From the NCBI RefSeq assembly GCF_000428945.1, contig NZ_AUAX01000023.1:62001-126000 (forward strand): a stretch of DNA of 64,000 nucleotides, given 5' to 3'. Every line of letters begins with the position of its first letter. Position 1 is the first letter of the stretch. The translations under genes were made by a program, and so were the position numbers. Positions 1 through 7,815 of this stretch are shown piece after piece. This DNA comes from Hamadaea tsunoensis DSM 44101. GTDB taxonomy: Bacteria; Actinomycetota; Actinomycetes; Mycobacteriales; Micromonosporaceae. The notes beneath the pieces were generated by a model. That model was not told the DNA's origin and made no database searches. It worked only from the letters and a program-made list of their open reading frames with translations.

Positions 1-160
1 CCGCGTCCTCGCCCGCGGCGAGGTCTCGCAGGACCGCCCGCGTGGCCGCGTCGATCTTCACACCCTGGACGATGTAGCCGCCAGGCGCCCGGTAGAGCGC
101 CGGACAGCCGCCCGCGCCGGACAGAATCGTCTTCCAGAGGAACTCGATGTCGGCATCCAT
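1..160 (-). CDS. N-terminal part of an unrecognised protein, cut by the window edge
   Basis: An ATG at 160 (minus strand) preceded by AGAGGA opens a frame with no stop through base 1. Only about 53 residues are visible, beginning MDADIEFLWKTILSGAGG. They include a Gly/Tyr-rich stretch (about residues 16-30) and a charged segment. I do not recognise the family and it shows no signal peptide. The strong ribosome-binding site and clean frame make it a real gene start rather than a shadow. It is divergent from the NB-ARC regulator at 383, so the roughly 220 bases between them should carry both promoters. Function unknown. Confidence 0.6.
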   Translation of the reverse strand, partial: MDADIEFLWKTILSGAGGCPALYRAPGGYIVQGVKIDAATRAVLRDLAAGEDA

Positions 161-382
161 GGTCTTATCCTCTCGTCGTCCGCACCGGTCGTGGCTCACC
201 CTAGCGGGGAGAACATCATCTTTTTCGGCATATGTCGGAACATGTGACGACGGTGTGTCGCGTACGTGGAGTGGCGCTGATGGTACGCCTAGTTGCTTAG
301 CGGGTACAGACTGTGACATAGGCCAAGTCATTTGAGCTATCCTCCCCTCACCTATCGAGATCAACGAATCAGAGGCGGATCG

Positions 383-2590
383 GTGCCCACCCCGGATCCG
401 GAAATTGATGTTGCGATCCTGTTGCGGCAGCTCCTCCGCAGGGAAGCGCGCCGTCGCGACGGCCGGGTACGCACGCAGCGCGAGATCGCGGCCGCCACCG
501 GCTGGTCGCACGGAATCGTGGCACAGTACTTCTCCGGCCGGACCCTGCCGCCGACCGACCGCTTCGACACCCTCGTACGCCTGCTCGGCGCGTCCGCGGC
601 CGAACAGGGCGCCCTGGCCACCGCGCGGGACCGGGCCGAGGAACGCAAACGCCTGGCACGCAACGGATCACGGCCCGCACAGCTCCCCGCGCCGCCGGGA
701 CACTTCGTCGGCCGGGCGGCCGAGCACGCGCGGCTCGACGGGCCGGACGTGTACGCGGTGACGGTCGTGTGTGGGCCCGCCGGGATCGGCAAAACCGCCC
801 TCGCCGTCCAATGGGGACATTCGGCTGCCCGCCGGTTCCCCGACGGGCAGCTGTTCCTCGACGTACGCGGCCACGATCCCGCCCAGGCCCTCGGCCCGGC
901 CGCGATCCTGCGCGCGCTGCTGGCCGGGCTCGGCGTACCGGCGGCGGAGATCCCGAGCGGGCTCGCGGAACAGGTCGCCCGCTACCGGTCCGCGATCACG
1001 GGCCGCCGGGCGCTCGTCGTGCTGGACAACGCCGGCTCGGTCGAGCAGGTCGATTCTGTCGTGCCGCCCGGATCAGGCAGCCGCCTGCTGGTCACCAGCC
1101 GCCAGCGCCTCGCCGGGCTCGGCGTCGGCCACGCGGTGCGGCACGTCGAGCTCGATCCGCTGCCGCCGGCCGAGGCCGAGGCGCTGCTGACCGCGCTGGT
1201 CGGCGACCGCGCCATCACCGAGCCCGGCCACGCGCGCCGGCTCGCCGGCCTCTGCGCCGGCCTGCCCCTCGCGCTCCGGCTCGCCGGCGCCCGCCTCGCC
1301 GCCCGCCCGCACCAGCCGATCGCCGACGTCGCCGACGAGCTCGCCCGCGACCGGCTCGGCGTCACCGTTCCCGGCGTACCGCCGCTGCGGGCGGTCTTCG
1401 ACGGCGCGTACCAGGCGCTGTCCCCCGCCGCCGCCGAGCTGTTCGCCCTGCTCGGGCAGCATCCCGGCCCCTCCCTGGCCCCGGCGCTCGCGGCCGCCCT
1501 CGGCCCCGGCCTCGACGAGCTCCTCGCCGCCCACCTGCTCACCGAGTCGGCGCCGGGCCGCTGCCACTTCCACGATCTTCTCCGGGAGTACGCGCGGGAG
1601 CGGCCCCTGCCGGCAGCCCCCGCCACGATCGCCGGGCGGATCGCCGGCTGGTACCTGGCCCTCGCCCAGGCTGCCGACGACGTCCTCGACCCCGGCCGCA
1701 GCACGGTACGCGTCGACGTCCCGGCGGCCGTGGCCGTGCCGTCCACACGCGACGGTGTGCTCGCCCTGCTGGACGCCGAGCGGCCGAACATCCTGCCGAT
1801 CGCCGCGTACGCGGCCGGGCACGGGCTCGACACGGCGGTGTGGTCGCTGAGCTACCTGCTGACGAGCTACTTCACCGGCCGCGGGCTGTGGCCGGAGCAG
1901 ACCGAGCTGTGCGTCCGCGGGCTCGAAGCCGCCCTGCGCCAGGGCGATCCGGCCGCCGAGGCGCTGATGCGCAGCGGGCTCGGGGTCGCCCGCAACGCCG
2001 CCGGCGAGCACGAGGCCGCCCTCGGGCACCTCGGCCGGGCGGTGGAACTGCTGCGGGCGGCCGGCGACGACCGGGCCGTCGGCAAGAACCTCAACAACAT
2101 GGCCGTCGCGTACGCGAGCCTGCACCGGTACGCCGAGGCGGTCGACACGTTCGCGGCGGCGCTGCGGCTGCACACCGACGGCGGCAACCTCGCCGGGATG
2201 GCGTTGGCGCTCAACAACATCGGGCACACCCACACCCTCATGGGCCGGCCCGGCGAAGCGTTCGCGTACCTGCGGCGGGCGTCGGCCCTGGCCCGGTCGG
2301 CGGGGCACCCCGGTGTTCAGGCCCAGGTACGCCAGAGTGTCGGCGAGGCGTACCTGGCCCTCGGCGGGTACGCCACCGCCGCCCGGCATCTCGCCGCCGC
2401 CCTCCGCACGCGGCGGGACCTCGGTCAGCGGGGCGCCGAAGCGGAGACCCTCCTGCTGCTCGGGGACGCCCGGCGGGCCGCGGGCGACGAGCGGGCCGCC
2501 GGGCAGGCGTACACCGCCGCCGCCGAGGTGGCCCGCTCCATCGGCGATGTACGCCTGCGCGGCCGGGCCGTTACGGCCCTGCGATCGTGA
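383..2590 (+). CDS. XRE-type HTH / NB-ARC ATPase / TPR transcriptional regulator
   Basis: A 735-residue signal-transduction ATPase. An N-terminal helix-turn-helix (about residues 13-70) is followed by an NB-ARC-type P-loop domain with Walker A GPAGIGKTA near residue 130 and a Walker B-like ALVVLDNA. The C-terminal third is tetratricopeptide repeats (about 530-735, with recurring NNMAVAY/NNIGHTH helices). The architecture resembles AfsR/SARP-family regulators without the BTAD domain; these proteins normally couple nucleotide state to DNA binding. The frame also has a TTG at 332, but the GTG at 383 sits 7 bases after AGAGG and the HTH begins just after it, so I chose 383. It converges with and overlaps the Calx-beta gene by 20 bases. 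Target genes cannot be read from the sequence. Confidence 0.88.
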   Translation: MPTPDPEIDVAILLRQLLRREARRRDGRVRTQREIAAATGWSHGIVAQYFSGRTLPPTDRFDTLVRLLGASAAEQGALATARDRAEERKRLARNGSRPAQLPAPPGHFVGRAAEHARLDGPDVYAVTVVCGPAGIGKTALAVQWGHSAARRFPDGQLFLDVRGHDPAQALGPAAILRALLAGLGVPAAEIPSGLAEQVARYRSAITGRRALVVLDNAGSVEQVDSVVPPGSGSRLLVTSRQRLAGLGVGHAVRHVELDPLPPAEAEALLTALVGDRAITEPGHARRLAGLCAGLPLALRLAGARLAARPHQPIADVADELARDRLGVTVPGVPPLRAVFDGAYQALSPAAAELFALLGQHPGPSLAPALAAALGPGLDELLAAHLLTESAPGRCHFHDLLREYARERPLPAAPATIAGRIAGWYLALAQAADDVLDPGRSTVRVDVPAAVAVPSTRDGVLALLDAERPNILPIAAYAAGHGLDTAVWSLSYLLTSYFTGRGLWPEQTELCVRGLEAALRQGDPAAEALMRSGLGVARNAAGEHEAALGHLGRAVELLRAAGDDRAVGKNLNNMAVAYASLHRYAEAVDTFAAALRLHTDGGNLAGMALALNNIGHTHTLMGRPGEAFAYLRRASALARSAGHPGVQAQVRQSVGEAYLALGGYATAARHLAAALRTRRDLGQRGAEAETLLLLGDARRAAGDERAAGQAYTAAAEVARSIGDVRLRGRAVTALRS

Positions 2591-3383
2591 CCACGGCCTC
2601 CCCGTCCAGCACGACGTAGGGCGAGAGGGACTCGACGCGTACCGAGAACGACCGGGCACCACCGGAATGCGCCAGGAGGGTGACCGGCAGCTCGCCCCCG
2701 AGCGCACCGGCCGGCACGGTCACCAGCGCGTCGGTGACGGGAACGAAGTCGACCCCGCCCACCGCGGTCCCGTCCACGGTGCTGTAGCGCAGCACCACCG
2801 CCGACTGCGGCGGCACATTGAACCGGAACCGCGGATCCACATTGTCCTGTCCCAGTCCTCGCAACGCGTTGACCGGCGGCGAGGGTGCCGCCGACGGCCC
2901 GCCTGGCCCCCGATCGGCCACCACCAGCACATCCTGCGCGACGACGACCCGCGCCCCCGAGTCGTCGTCCAGGATCCGCCCCTCGCCCACGCCGTACGCG
3001 ATCGCGACTCCGGGACCGTCCACGACGAGCTGCACCCGGAAGGTCTCCATCGCAGCCTCGCCGAGGCCGTCATCGACGACGCCGAAGGTGACCGACCGAT
3101 CGCTCCAGTCCCCGGCGGTCCAGCTCAGCTCCCCGCCGGTACCGGTGAAGTCCCCCGGCCGCCGCGCCGACCCGTCCACGACGTCCACCCGGACATGCCC
3201 CGCCGCCGCGCACCCGCCCGAGGCCACGGCGAACACGATCGGGCCCCCGGACTCCGACACGGTCGCCTGCGGCTGCAGCGACAGCTGACGCGTACAGGTA
3301 CCCGGCGCGGCCCCCGACACCACCGGCACGGCCACCACGACAAGGCCCGCGGCCACCATGAGGGCCGGAATCCAATGTCTCAT
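2571..3383 (-). CDS. Secreted or anchored Calx-beta domain protein
   Basis: A 270-residue protein with an N-terminal hydrophobic signal segment (about residues 5-25, MRHWIPALMVAAGLVVVAV). Two stretches show Calx-beta features. The first (about 45-140) contains DFTGTGGELSW and ends in GRILDDD. The second (about 190-268) contains the typical GTAVGGVDF motif and ends EAVVTIAGP. Calx-beta folds bind calcium or mediate adhesion in extracellular proteins. No catalytic domain or sorting motif is visible. Its 3' end overlaps the regulator at 383-2590 tail to tail, so the two messages are partly antisense. It may be co-transcribed ahead of nothing else, since the next leftward start is far away. Confidence 0.72.
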   Translation of the reverse strand: MRHWIPALMVAAGLVVVAVPVVSGAAPGTCTRQLSLQPQATVSESGGPIVFAVASGGCAAAGHVRVDVVDGSARRPGDFTGTGGELSWTAGDWSDRSVTFGVVDDGLGEAAMETFRVQLVVDGPGVAIAYGVGEGRILDDDSGARVVVAQDVLVVADRGPGGPSAAPSPPVNALRGLGQDNVDPRFRFNVPPQSAVVLRYSTVDGTAVGGVDFVPVTDALVTVPAGALGGELPVTLLAHSGGARSFSVRVESLSPYVVLDGEAVVTIAGP

Positions 3384-3411
3384 CTGGACAGATTCTCACC
3401 TTCGACGGGGA

Positions 3412-3957
3412 TCAGTCGGTACGCATGGCCCACCGCTGGGTGGCCCCGTTGTTGCACGTGTACTGGCTGGCCGTGCGGAAATCCTCCAGGCCGGAGTAGG
3501 CGATCTCCAGGCACTTCCCGGTCGCCTTGTTGGTGAAGGAGTAGGTGTTGGATCCCGTGACCGTCAGCCACCACTTCTGGATGTCCCCGTTGTAGCAGGT
3601 GTACTGCCCGGCGAAGGCGAAGTCCCCGGCCATCCAGAAACTGATCTCCAGACACTTCCCGCTGTTGACGTTGACCAGCTCGAATTCCCCGGTCGGGTAC
3701 GCGAGCACGTTCCACCGCTGCGGCGCCCCGCCGTAGCACGTGTACTGGACGGCGTTGCGGTAGTCCTCGGTGCCCCAGAAGCCGATCTCCAGGCACCGGC
3801 CGCTGTTCGCGTTGACCAGGCGTACGTTGAAGATGCTGTTGTTGAGCAGTTGGGCCCGGGCTGTCGCCGGCGGGGCCGCCTGTGTCGCCGCCGGTACGCC
3901 GGCCACGGTCGCGGCGACCGCGAGCAGCCCGGCGCAGAGGGTTCGTCGGAGCCTCAT
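3412..3957 (-). CDS. Secreted ricin-type beta-trefoil lectin
   Basis: A 181-residue protein with a classic signal peptide (MRLRRTLCAGLLAVAATVAG..., cleavage near residue 28 after AAP). Three homologous repeats follow, each with (G/K)(R/K)CLEI and a closing Q(R/K)W: GRCLEIGFW...QRW, GKCLEISFW...QKWW and GKCLEIAYS...QRW. This is the beta-trefoil architecture of carbohydrate-binding ricin B folds, without a fused enzyme. The conserved xCLEIxxx start of each repeat differs from the CLDV start of the other ricin domains in this window, so it is a separate sub-branch. The intergenic DNA at 3958-4077 separates it from the M24 peptidase operon. Ligand unknown. Confidence 0.85.
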   Translation of the reverse strand: MRLRRTLCAGLLAVAATVAGVPAATQAAPPATARAQLLNNSIFNVRLVNANSGRCLEIGFWGTEDYRNAVQYTCYGGAPQRWNVLAYPTGEFELVNVNSGKCLEISFWMAGDFAFAGQYTCYNGDIQKWWLTVTGSNTYSFTNKATGKCLEIAYSGLEDFRTASQYTCNNGATQRWAMRTD

Positions 3958-4077
3958 CCCGCATCCTTTCTTGAGGCGGATGGATGAGACTCAGGATCGG
4001 TGGGGATGAGCGGTGCCGGCCGCGAAGGTGAGCGGCGTTGAGCACCGTTGAGCAGAACCGCGACGCCGCGGCGGTGC

Positions 4078-5196
4078 TCAGGCGACGATCGCCATGTCGT
4101 GGCTGGTGTTGTTGAGCCGCCGGCCGCCGTCCTCGGTCACCGTGACGATGTCCTCGATGCGTACGCCGAAGCGCCCCGGCAGGTAGACGCCCGGTTCGAT
4201 GGAGAAGCACATCCCGGGGACCAGCGGCAGCCGCTCGCCTTCGATCATGTAGGGCGGCTCGTGCGTGGTGACCCCGATGCCGTGGCCGGTCCGGTGGATG
4301 AAGTACTCCCCGTAGCCGCCGTCGGTGATCACCTTCCGCGCGGCGCGGTCGATGTCCTGGCAGGTGACGCCCGGCCGGACCGCCTCGAACGCGGTCTGCT
4401 GGGCGGTGCGCACGAGGTCGTGGACGCGGCGTACCTCGTCGTCGACGTCCGGCCCCACGTGCACGGTACGCGTCGTGTCGGACCCGTAGCCGTCCCGCAG
4501 GCCGCCGAAGTCGAGCACGACGGTGTCCCCGGTGGCGATCGTGCGGTCGCCGGCTTCGTGGTGCGGGTTGGCGCCGTTGGGCCCCGAGCCGACGACGGTG
4601 AAGTCGACCTGTTCGTGGCCGTGCTCGCGCAGCAGCGCGGCCAGGTCCGCGGCGACCTCCGTCTCCTTGCGGCCGGCGAAGGCGACCCCGAGGATCTGCC
4701 CGTACGCCGCGTCGGCCCCGGCCCCGGCGGCGGCCAGCCGGTCGAGTTCGTGCGGATCCTTGACCGCGCGCAGCATCGGCAGCGCGTCGGTCAGCGGGGT
4801 CAGCCGCAGCCCCGACACCGTCCGCAGCAGCCCGAGCACGTGCAGCGCCCAGGCCGAGTCGGCGACGGCGTACGCGGTCTGCGGTCCGAGCAGCGGCCGG
4901 GTCACCGTGTAGGGGTCGATCCCGTCGGTCCACGGGACGAATTCCAGCACCGGTGCGCCCGTGGCGGCCTGGGCGTCGGGCTCTTCGAGCTTCGGCACCA
5001 CCAGCCGCGGCGGCTCGCCCTCGCGCAGGATGAGCATCGTCATCCGCTCGGTCAGGGCGGTCGGCTGATAGCCGGTCAGCCACACCAGGTCGGGTCCGGG
5101 CGTGACGAGCACGCCGGCGTACCCGGCCTGGACGGCCTCGGCCGCCGCGCGGCGCATCCGCCCGGCGTAGTCCTCGGCGGTGAACTGAACGGCCAT
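4078..5196 (-). CDS. M24 family aminopeptidase (Xaa-Pro peptidase type)
   Basis: A 372-residue cytoplasmic metallopeptidase. The N-terminal creatinase-like domain carries LVTPGPDLVWLTGY. The C-terminal pita-bread domain has the metal ligands: VVLDFGG and YGSDTTRT (two Asp), HRTGHGIGVTTHE (His), SIEPGVYL (Glu) and GVRIEDIV (Glu). This family removes N-terminal residues, often before proline, using two divalent metals. The frame is open upstream to 5310, but ATG 5196 follows AGAAGGGGG and starts the conserved domain, so the longer form is rejected. It is the last gene of a leftward run with an M20 dipeptidase and an amino-acid permease, supporting a role in finishing peptide breakdown. Confidence 0.9.
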   Translation of the reverse strand: MAVQFTAEDYAGRMRRAAAEAVQAGYAGVLVTPGPDLVWLTGYQPTALTERMTMLILREGEPPRLVVPKLEEPDAQAATGAPVLEFVPWTDGIDPYTVTRPLLGPQTAYAVADSAWALHVLGLLRTVSGLRLTPLTDALPMLRAVKDPHELDRLAAAGAGADAAYGQILGVAFAGRKETEVAADLAALLREHGHEQVDFTVVGSGPNGANPHHEAGDRTIATGDTVVLDFGGLRDGYGSDTTRTVHVGPDVDDEVRRVHDLVRTAQQTAFEAVRPGVTCQDIDRAARKVITDGGYGEYFIHRTGHGIGVTTHEPPYMIEGERLPLVPGMCFSIEPGVYLPGRFGVRIEDIVTVTEDGGRRLNNTSHDMAIVA

Positions 5197-5236
5197 CAGC
5201 CGGCCCCCTTCTGTCCTCCATGATCCGCGAGCGCCG

Positions 5237-5530
5237 TCAGTTGGCGAGGATCGCGGCCTTCTGCTGCTCGAACTCCTCGTCGGTGAGGATGCCCTGCGAG
5301 CGCAGCTCACCCAGCGACTTCAGGTGGGCCACCTTGTCCTCCATGGACATACCGGCCGCGGGCGGCGCCGCCGCCGGCGGTGGCGGTGCGTACTGCTGTT
5401 GCTGCTGGTCGTACTGCTCCTGCTCCTGCTGTGCCCACCGGCCCGCCTGGCGCCGCGACACCCGGTTCGAGACCGCCGTCGCCGTGCCCGCGATGACCGC
5501 CGTGCGCGCCACTCCGCGCAGAAGTCCCAT
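5237..5530 (-). CDS. Small SHOCT-domain protein
   Basis: A 97-residue protein. An N-terminal hydrophobic/basic segment (GLLRGVARTAVIAGTATAV, possibly membrane associated) is followed by a Gln-rich, Pro-rich linker. A C-terminal SHOCT motif (about residues 70-97) contains LKSLGELRSQGILTDEEFE. SHOCT is a short oligomerisation module found at protein termini. The frame extends to 5653 but that part reads as shadow over the neighbouring gene; ATG 5530 is preceded by AGGGTGG. It lies 17 bases after the DUF6325-like gene and 40 bases before the M24 peptidase start, so the three are likely co-transcribed. Its molecular role is unknown. Confidence 0.85.
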   Translation of the reverse strand: MGLLRGVARTAVIAGTATAVSNRVSRRQAGRWAQQEQEQYDQQQQQYAPPPPAAAPPAAGMSMEDKVAHLKSLGELRSQGILTDEEFEQQKAAILAN

Positions 5531-5547
5531 CGTGACCACCCTGCCTT

Positions 5548-6003
5548 TCAGCTCGCGTCGAGTGCGGCGAGGATCGCCTGCACTCCGATCCGGCCGCTCG
5601 CCACGACCTGGCCGCCCCCGCGGCGCCAGGCCAGAGCGAGCGGGGCCGCCCACAGGTTCTCGTACACCAGGATGCCGGCGGAGTTGCCCGGCTCGATCGC
5701 CGAAGCCGCCTCCTGGAGTTCCTCGTGGCCGAGCAGGCCGGACGAGGCGCCCTCGAAGACGCCGAACTCCTTGGCCCCCTCGACGTCCATGTCGGCGATC
5801 TTCACTGCGTTGATCGTGCCGTCGGCGTTCTTGGTGATGAACGCCAGGTCGAGAATCCGGATCGTGCCCTTGGCGACCAGATCGAGCAGCAGCGGTACGC
5901 CCTCGCCGGTCATCCTGCTGCCCGGGAACTCGACGATCAGGTAGTCGATGGGGCCCATCGTGTCCAGGTCGCCGAAGTCGGTCGCGGTCTTCATGTCGGT
6001 CAT
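5548..6003 (-). CDS. DUF6325/DUF1269-like protein
   Basis: A 151-residue soluble protein beginning MTDMKTATDFGDLDTMGPID with the family-typical DYLIVEFPGSR strand. Later come KGTIRILDLAFI, GLLGHEELQEAA, a central ALEPGNSA-like segment (here SAIEPGNSAGILVYEN) and a C-terminal amphipathic helix. From memory this matches a small actinobacterial DUF6325-type family that commonly sits beside a SHOCT protein, as it does here. No catalytic residues are apparent; a stress- or membrane-associated role is only a guess. It is 16 bases downstream of the M20 dipeptidase stop and 17 bases upstream of the SHOCT gene, within one leftward operon. Confidence 0.8.
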   Translation of the reverse strand: MTDMKTATDFGDLDTMGPIDYLIVEFPGSRMTGEGVPLLLDLVAKGTIRILDLAFITKNADGTINAVKIADMDVEGAKEFGVFEGASSGLLGHEELQEAASAIEPGNSAGILVYENLWAAPLALAWRRGGGQVVASGRIGVQAILAALDAS

Positions 6004-6019
6004 GTCGTCTACTCCCCCG

Positions 6020-7375
6020 TCACCCCGTCTTGCGGTCTGCGAATTTCCGTAGGAACAGCGCCTCCGTGAGTGCCATGCCGGCGATCTCGTCCGGATGGAC
6101 GCTCTCGTTCGGGGCGTGCATCAACGTCAGCGGCTCCTCCACGCCCATGAGGATGATCTCCGCTTCCGGGTACTGCCCGGCGAAGACGTTGCACAGCGGG
6201 ATCGAACCGCCCTGCCCGAGCATCGCCATCTCCGTCCCGTACGCCTCCTTCATCGCCTCGCCGAGAGCCGCGTACGCGGGACCCGACGTGTCGGCGCGGA
6301 AGGGCGATCCGGTGGCCTCGACCTCGACCGTCACGTGGACGCCCCACGGCGCCGCGTGCTTGAGGTGTTCGGTCAGGGCCGCCTGCGCCTGGCCCGGGTC
6401 GGTGCCCGGCGGGATGCGCAGGTTGAGCCGGGCGGCCGCGTGCGGTTGCAGGGCGGCCGCCGAGCCGACCACCGGCGGGCAGTCGATGCCGAGGATGCTC
6501 AGCGCCGGCCGGGCCCACACGAGGTCGGAGACGTGCCCGCCGCCGAGGAGCTCGACCCCGTCGAGCAGGCCGGCGTCCGCCCGGAACCGGTCCGGCGGGT
6601 ACGCCTCCCCCGTCCACGTCTGCGTGTTGTCCAGCCCGGTCACGGTCGTCCCGCCGTTCTCGTCGCGCAGCGTGGCCAGCATGCGTACCAGGGCGGACAG
6701 GGCATCCGGGGCGGGGCCGCCGAACATGCCCGAGTGCACCTCGGTCTTCAGGCTCTCCACCTTGACGACGACGTTGACCATGCCGCGCAGGCTGACGGTG
6801 GCGGCCGGCGACCCCACCGCGGCGTTGCCCGTGTCGCAGACGAGGATCGCGTCGGCCTTCAGCAGTTCGGCGTTGGGCGCCACGAACTCCTCCAGGCCCC
6901 CCGTGCCCTGCTCCTCCGAGCCCTCGACGATCAGCTTCAGGTGCACGGGCACGTCGTCGCGCAGCGCCCGCAGCGCCGTCAGGTGCATGACGATGTTGCC
7001 CTTGCAGTCGGCCGATCCCCGGCCGTACCAGCGTCCGTCCACTTCGGTCAGTTCGAACGGCGGCGTACGCCACGCCTGATCGTCCAGCGGCGGCTGCACG
7101 TCGTAGTGCGCGTACAGCAGGACGGTGGGCGCGTCCGGGTTCGGGCACCGGCGGGTGCCGTAGACCGCCTTGCTGCCGTCGGCCGTCTCGACCAGCCGCG
7201 CGTCGGTGAAACCCAGTTCCGCGAACGCGTCCAGCGTCCACTGCGCGGCCCTGGCGCACTCCTCCGGCGGGAACTGCCGCGGGTCGGCGACCGACTTCAT
7301 CGCCACCAGTTCGGCGAGATCGGTGCGGGCCTGCGGCATCAGGGCCGCGATGCGTTGCCTCAGCTCATCGGTCAT
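6020..7375 (-). CDS. M20 family dipeptidase / zinc peptidase
   Basis: A 451-residue dinuclear-zinc peptidase of the ArgE/DapE/carnosinase type. Metal and catalytic motifs are visible: YAHYDVQPP (His and Asp near residue 90), GRGSADCKGN (bridging Asp near 124), EGSEEQGTGG (catalytic Glu and ligand near 150) and, near the C-terminus, LMHAPNESV (His). The central lid/dimerisation domain holds the HSGMFGG segment. Full length for the family. The ATG at 7375 forms an ATGA overlap with the upstream membrane-protein gene, so translation is probably coupled. Together with the permease two genes upstream and the M24 peptidase downstream, it most likely hydrolyses imported or internal di- and oligopeptides. 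Confidence 0.92.
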   Translation of the reverse strand: MTDELRQRIAALMPQARTDLAELVAMKSVADPRQFPPEECARAAQWTLDAFAELGFTDARLVETADGSKAVYGTRRCPNPDAPTVLLYAHYDVQPPLDDQAWRTPPFELTEVDGRWYGRGSADCKGNIVMHLTALRALRDDVPVHLKLIVEGSEEQGTGGLEEFVAPNAELLKADAILVCDTGNAAVGSPAATVSLRGMVNVVVKVESLKTEVHSGMFGGPAPDALSALVRMLATLRDENGGTTVTGLDNTQTWTGEAYPPDRFRADAGLLDGVELLGGGHVSDLVWARPALSILGIDCPPVVGSAAALQPHAAARLNLRIPPGTDPGQAQAALTEHLKHAAPWGVHVTVEVEATGSPFRADTSGPAYAALGEAMKEAYGTEMAMLGQGGSIPLCNVFAGQYPEAEIILMGVEEPLTLMHAPNESVHPDEIAGMALTEALFLRKFADRKTG

Positions 7376-7815
7376 CGGTTCACCACGTCGTCGAATTTGA
7401 GGTCGCCGGCGTACTTCTGGAAGTCGGCGACCTTCTCCGGGCAGTAGATCTGCATCACGAGGACCTGGCCCTTGACCGCCAGGCTGTCGGCGATGACCGG
7501 CCGGGCGCCGGGGCCGCCCGCCCCGTTCACCAGCATGGCGTTGAGCACCGCCCGGCGCAGGGAACTGTTGGGATCGGCACAGATCGATCCCCCGTCCTCG
7601 CCGAGCGTACGCGTGATCTGCTCCTTGGTCGGGGCCGGATAGCCGGCGGACTCGATCGCCGCGATCAGCTGATCGGCCTTGGTGTTGGCCTGCGCGCTGG
7701 CCTTCGCCGAGCGGAAGACCCCGAGCGCGACGGCGGCCAGGATGATGAAGATCGCGGCCAGGATCACCCAGGTGATCCAGTGCTTGGTCTTGGCCGACGG
7801 GTTGACGGTGGTCAT
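7372..7815 (-). CDS. Unrecognised single-pass membrane protein in the permease-dipeptidase operon
   Basis: A 147-residue protein with a short cytoplasmic N-terminus, one strong transmembrane helix (about residues 13-33, WITWVILAAIFIILAAVALGV) and a predicted external domain. That domain carries two cysteines (SICADPN and QIYCPEKV) that could form a disulphide. The segment TKEQITRTLGEDGGSICADP resembles nothing I can name. Both ends overlap neighbours by 4 bases (ATGA), placing it between the permease and the dipeptidase in tight translational coupling. A role as an accessory subunit of the permease or a substrate-binding exodomain is inference from position only. Confidence 0.82.
   Translation of the reverse strand: MTTVNPSAKTKHWITWVILAAIFIILAAVALGVFRSAKASAQANTKADQLIAAIESAGYPAPTKEQITRTLGEDGGSICADPNSSLRRAVLNAMLVNGAGGPGARPVIADSLAVKGQVLVMQIYCPEKVADFQKYAGDLKFDDVVNR

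Noticed and set aside
147-335. 62-codon rightward frame at the left end
   Set aside because: Overlaps the start of the truncated leftward gene and its promoter; no ribosome site or domain.
769-2619. A 616-codon open frame, very Arg/Pro-rich, inside the NB-ARC regulator gene
   Set aside because: It is the shifted-frame shadow of 383-2590; no ribosome site and no domain. Several other long Arg/Pro/Ala-rich frames (for example 10079-11707, 19966-21000, 58959-62342 minus) are shadows of the same kind.
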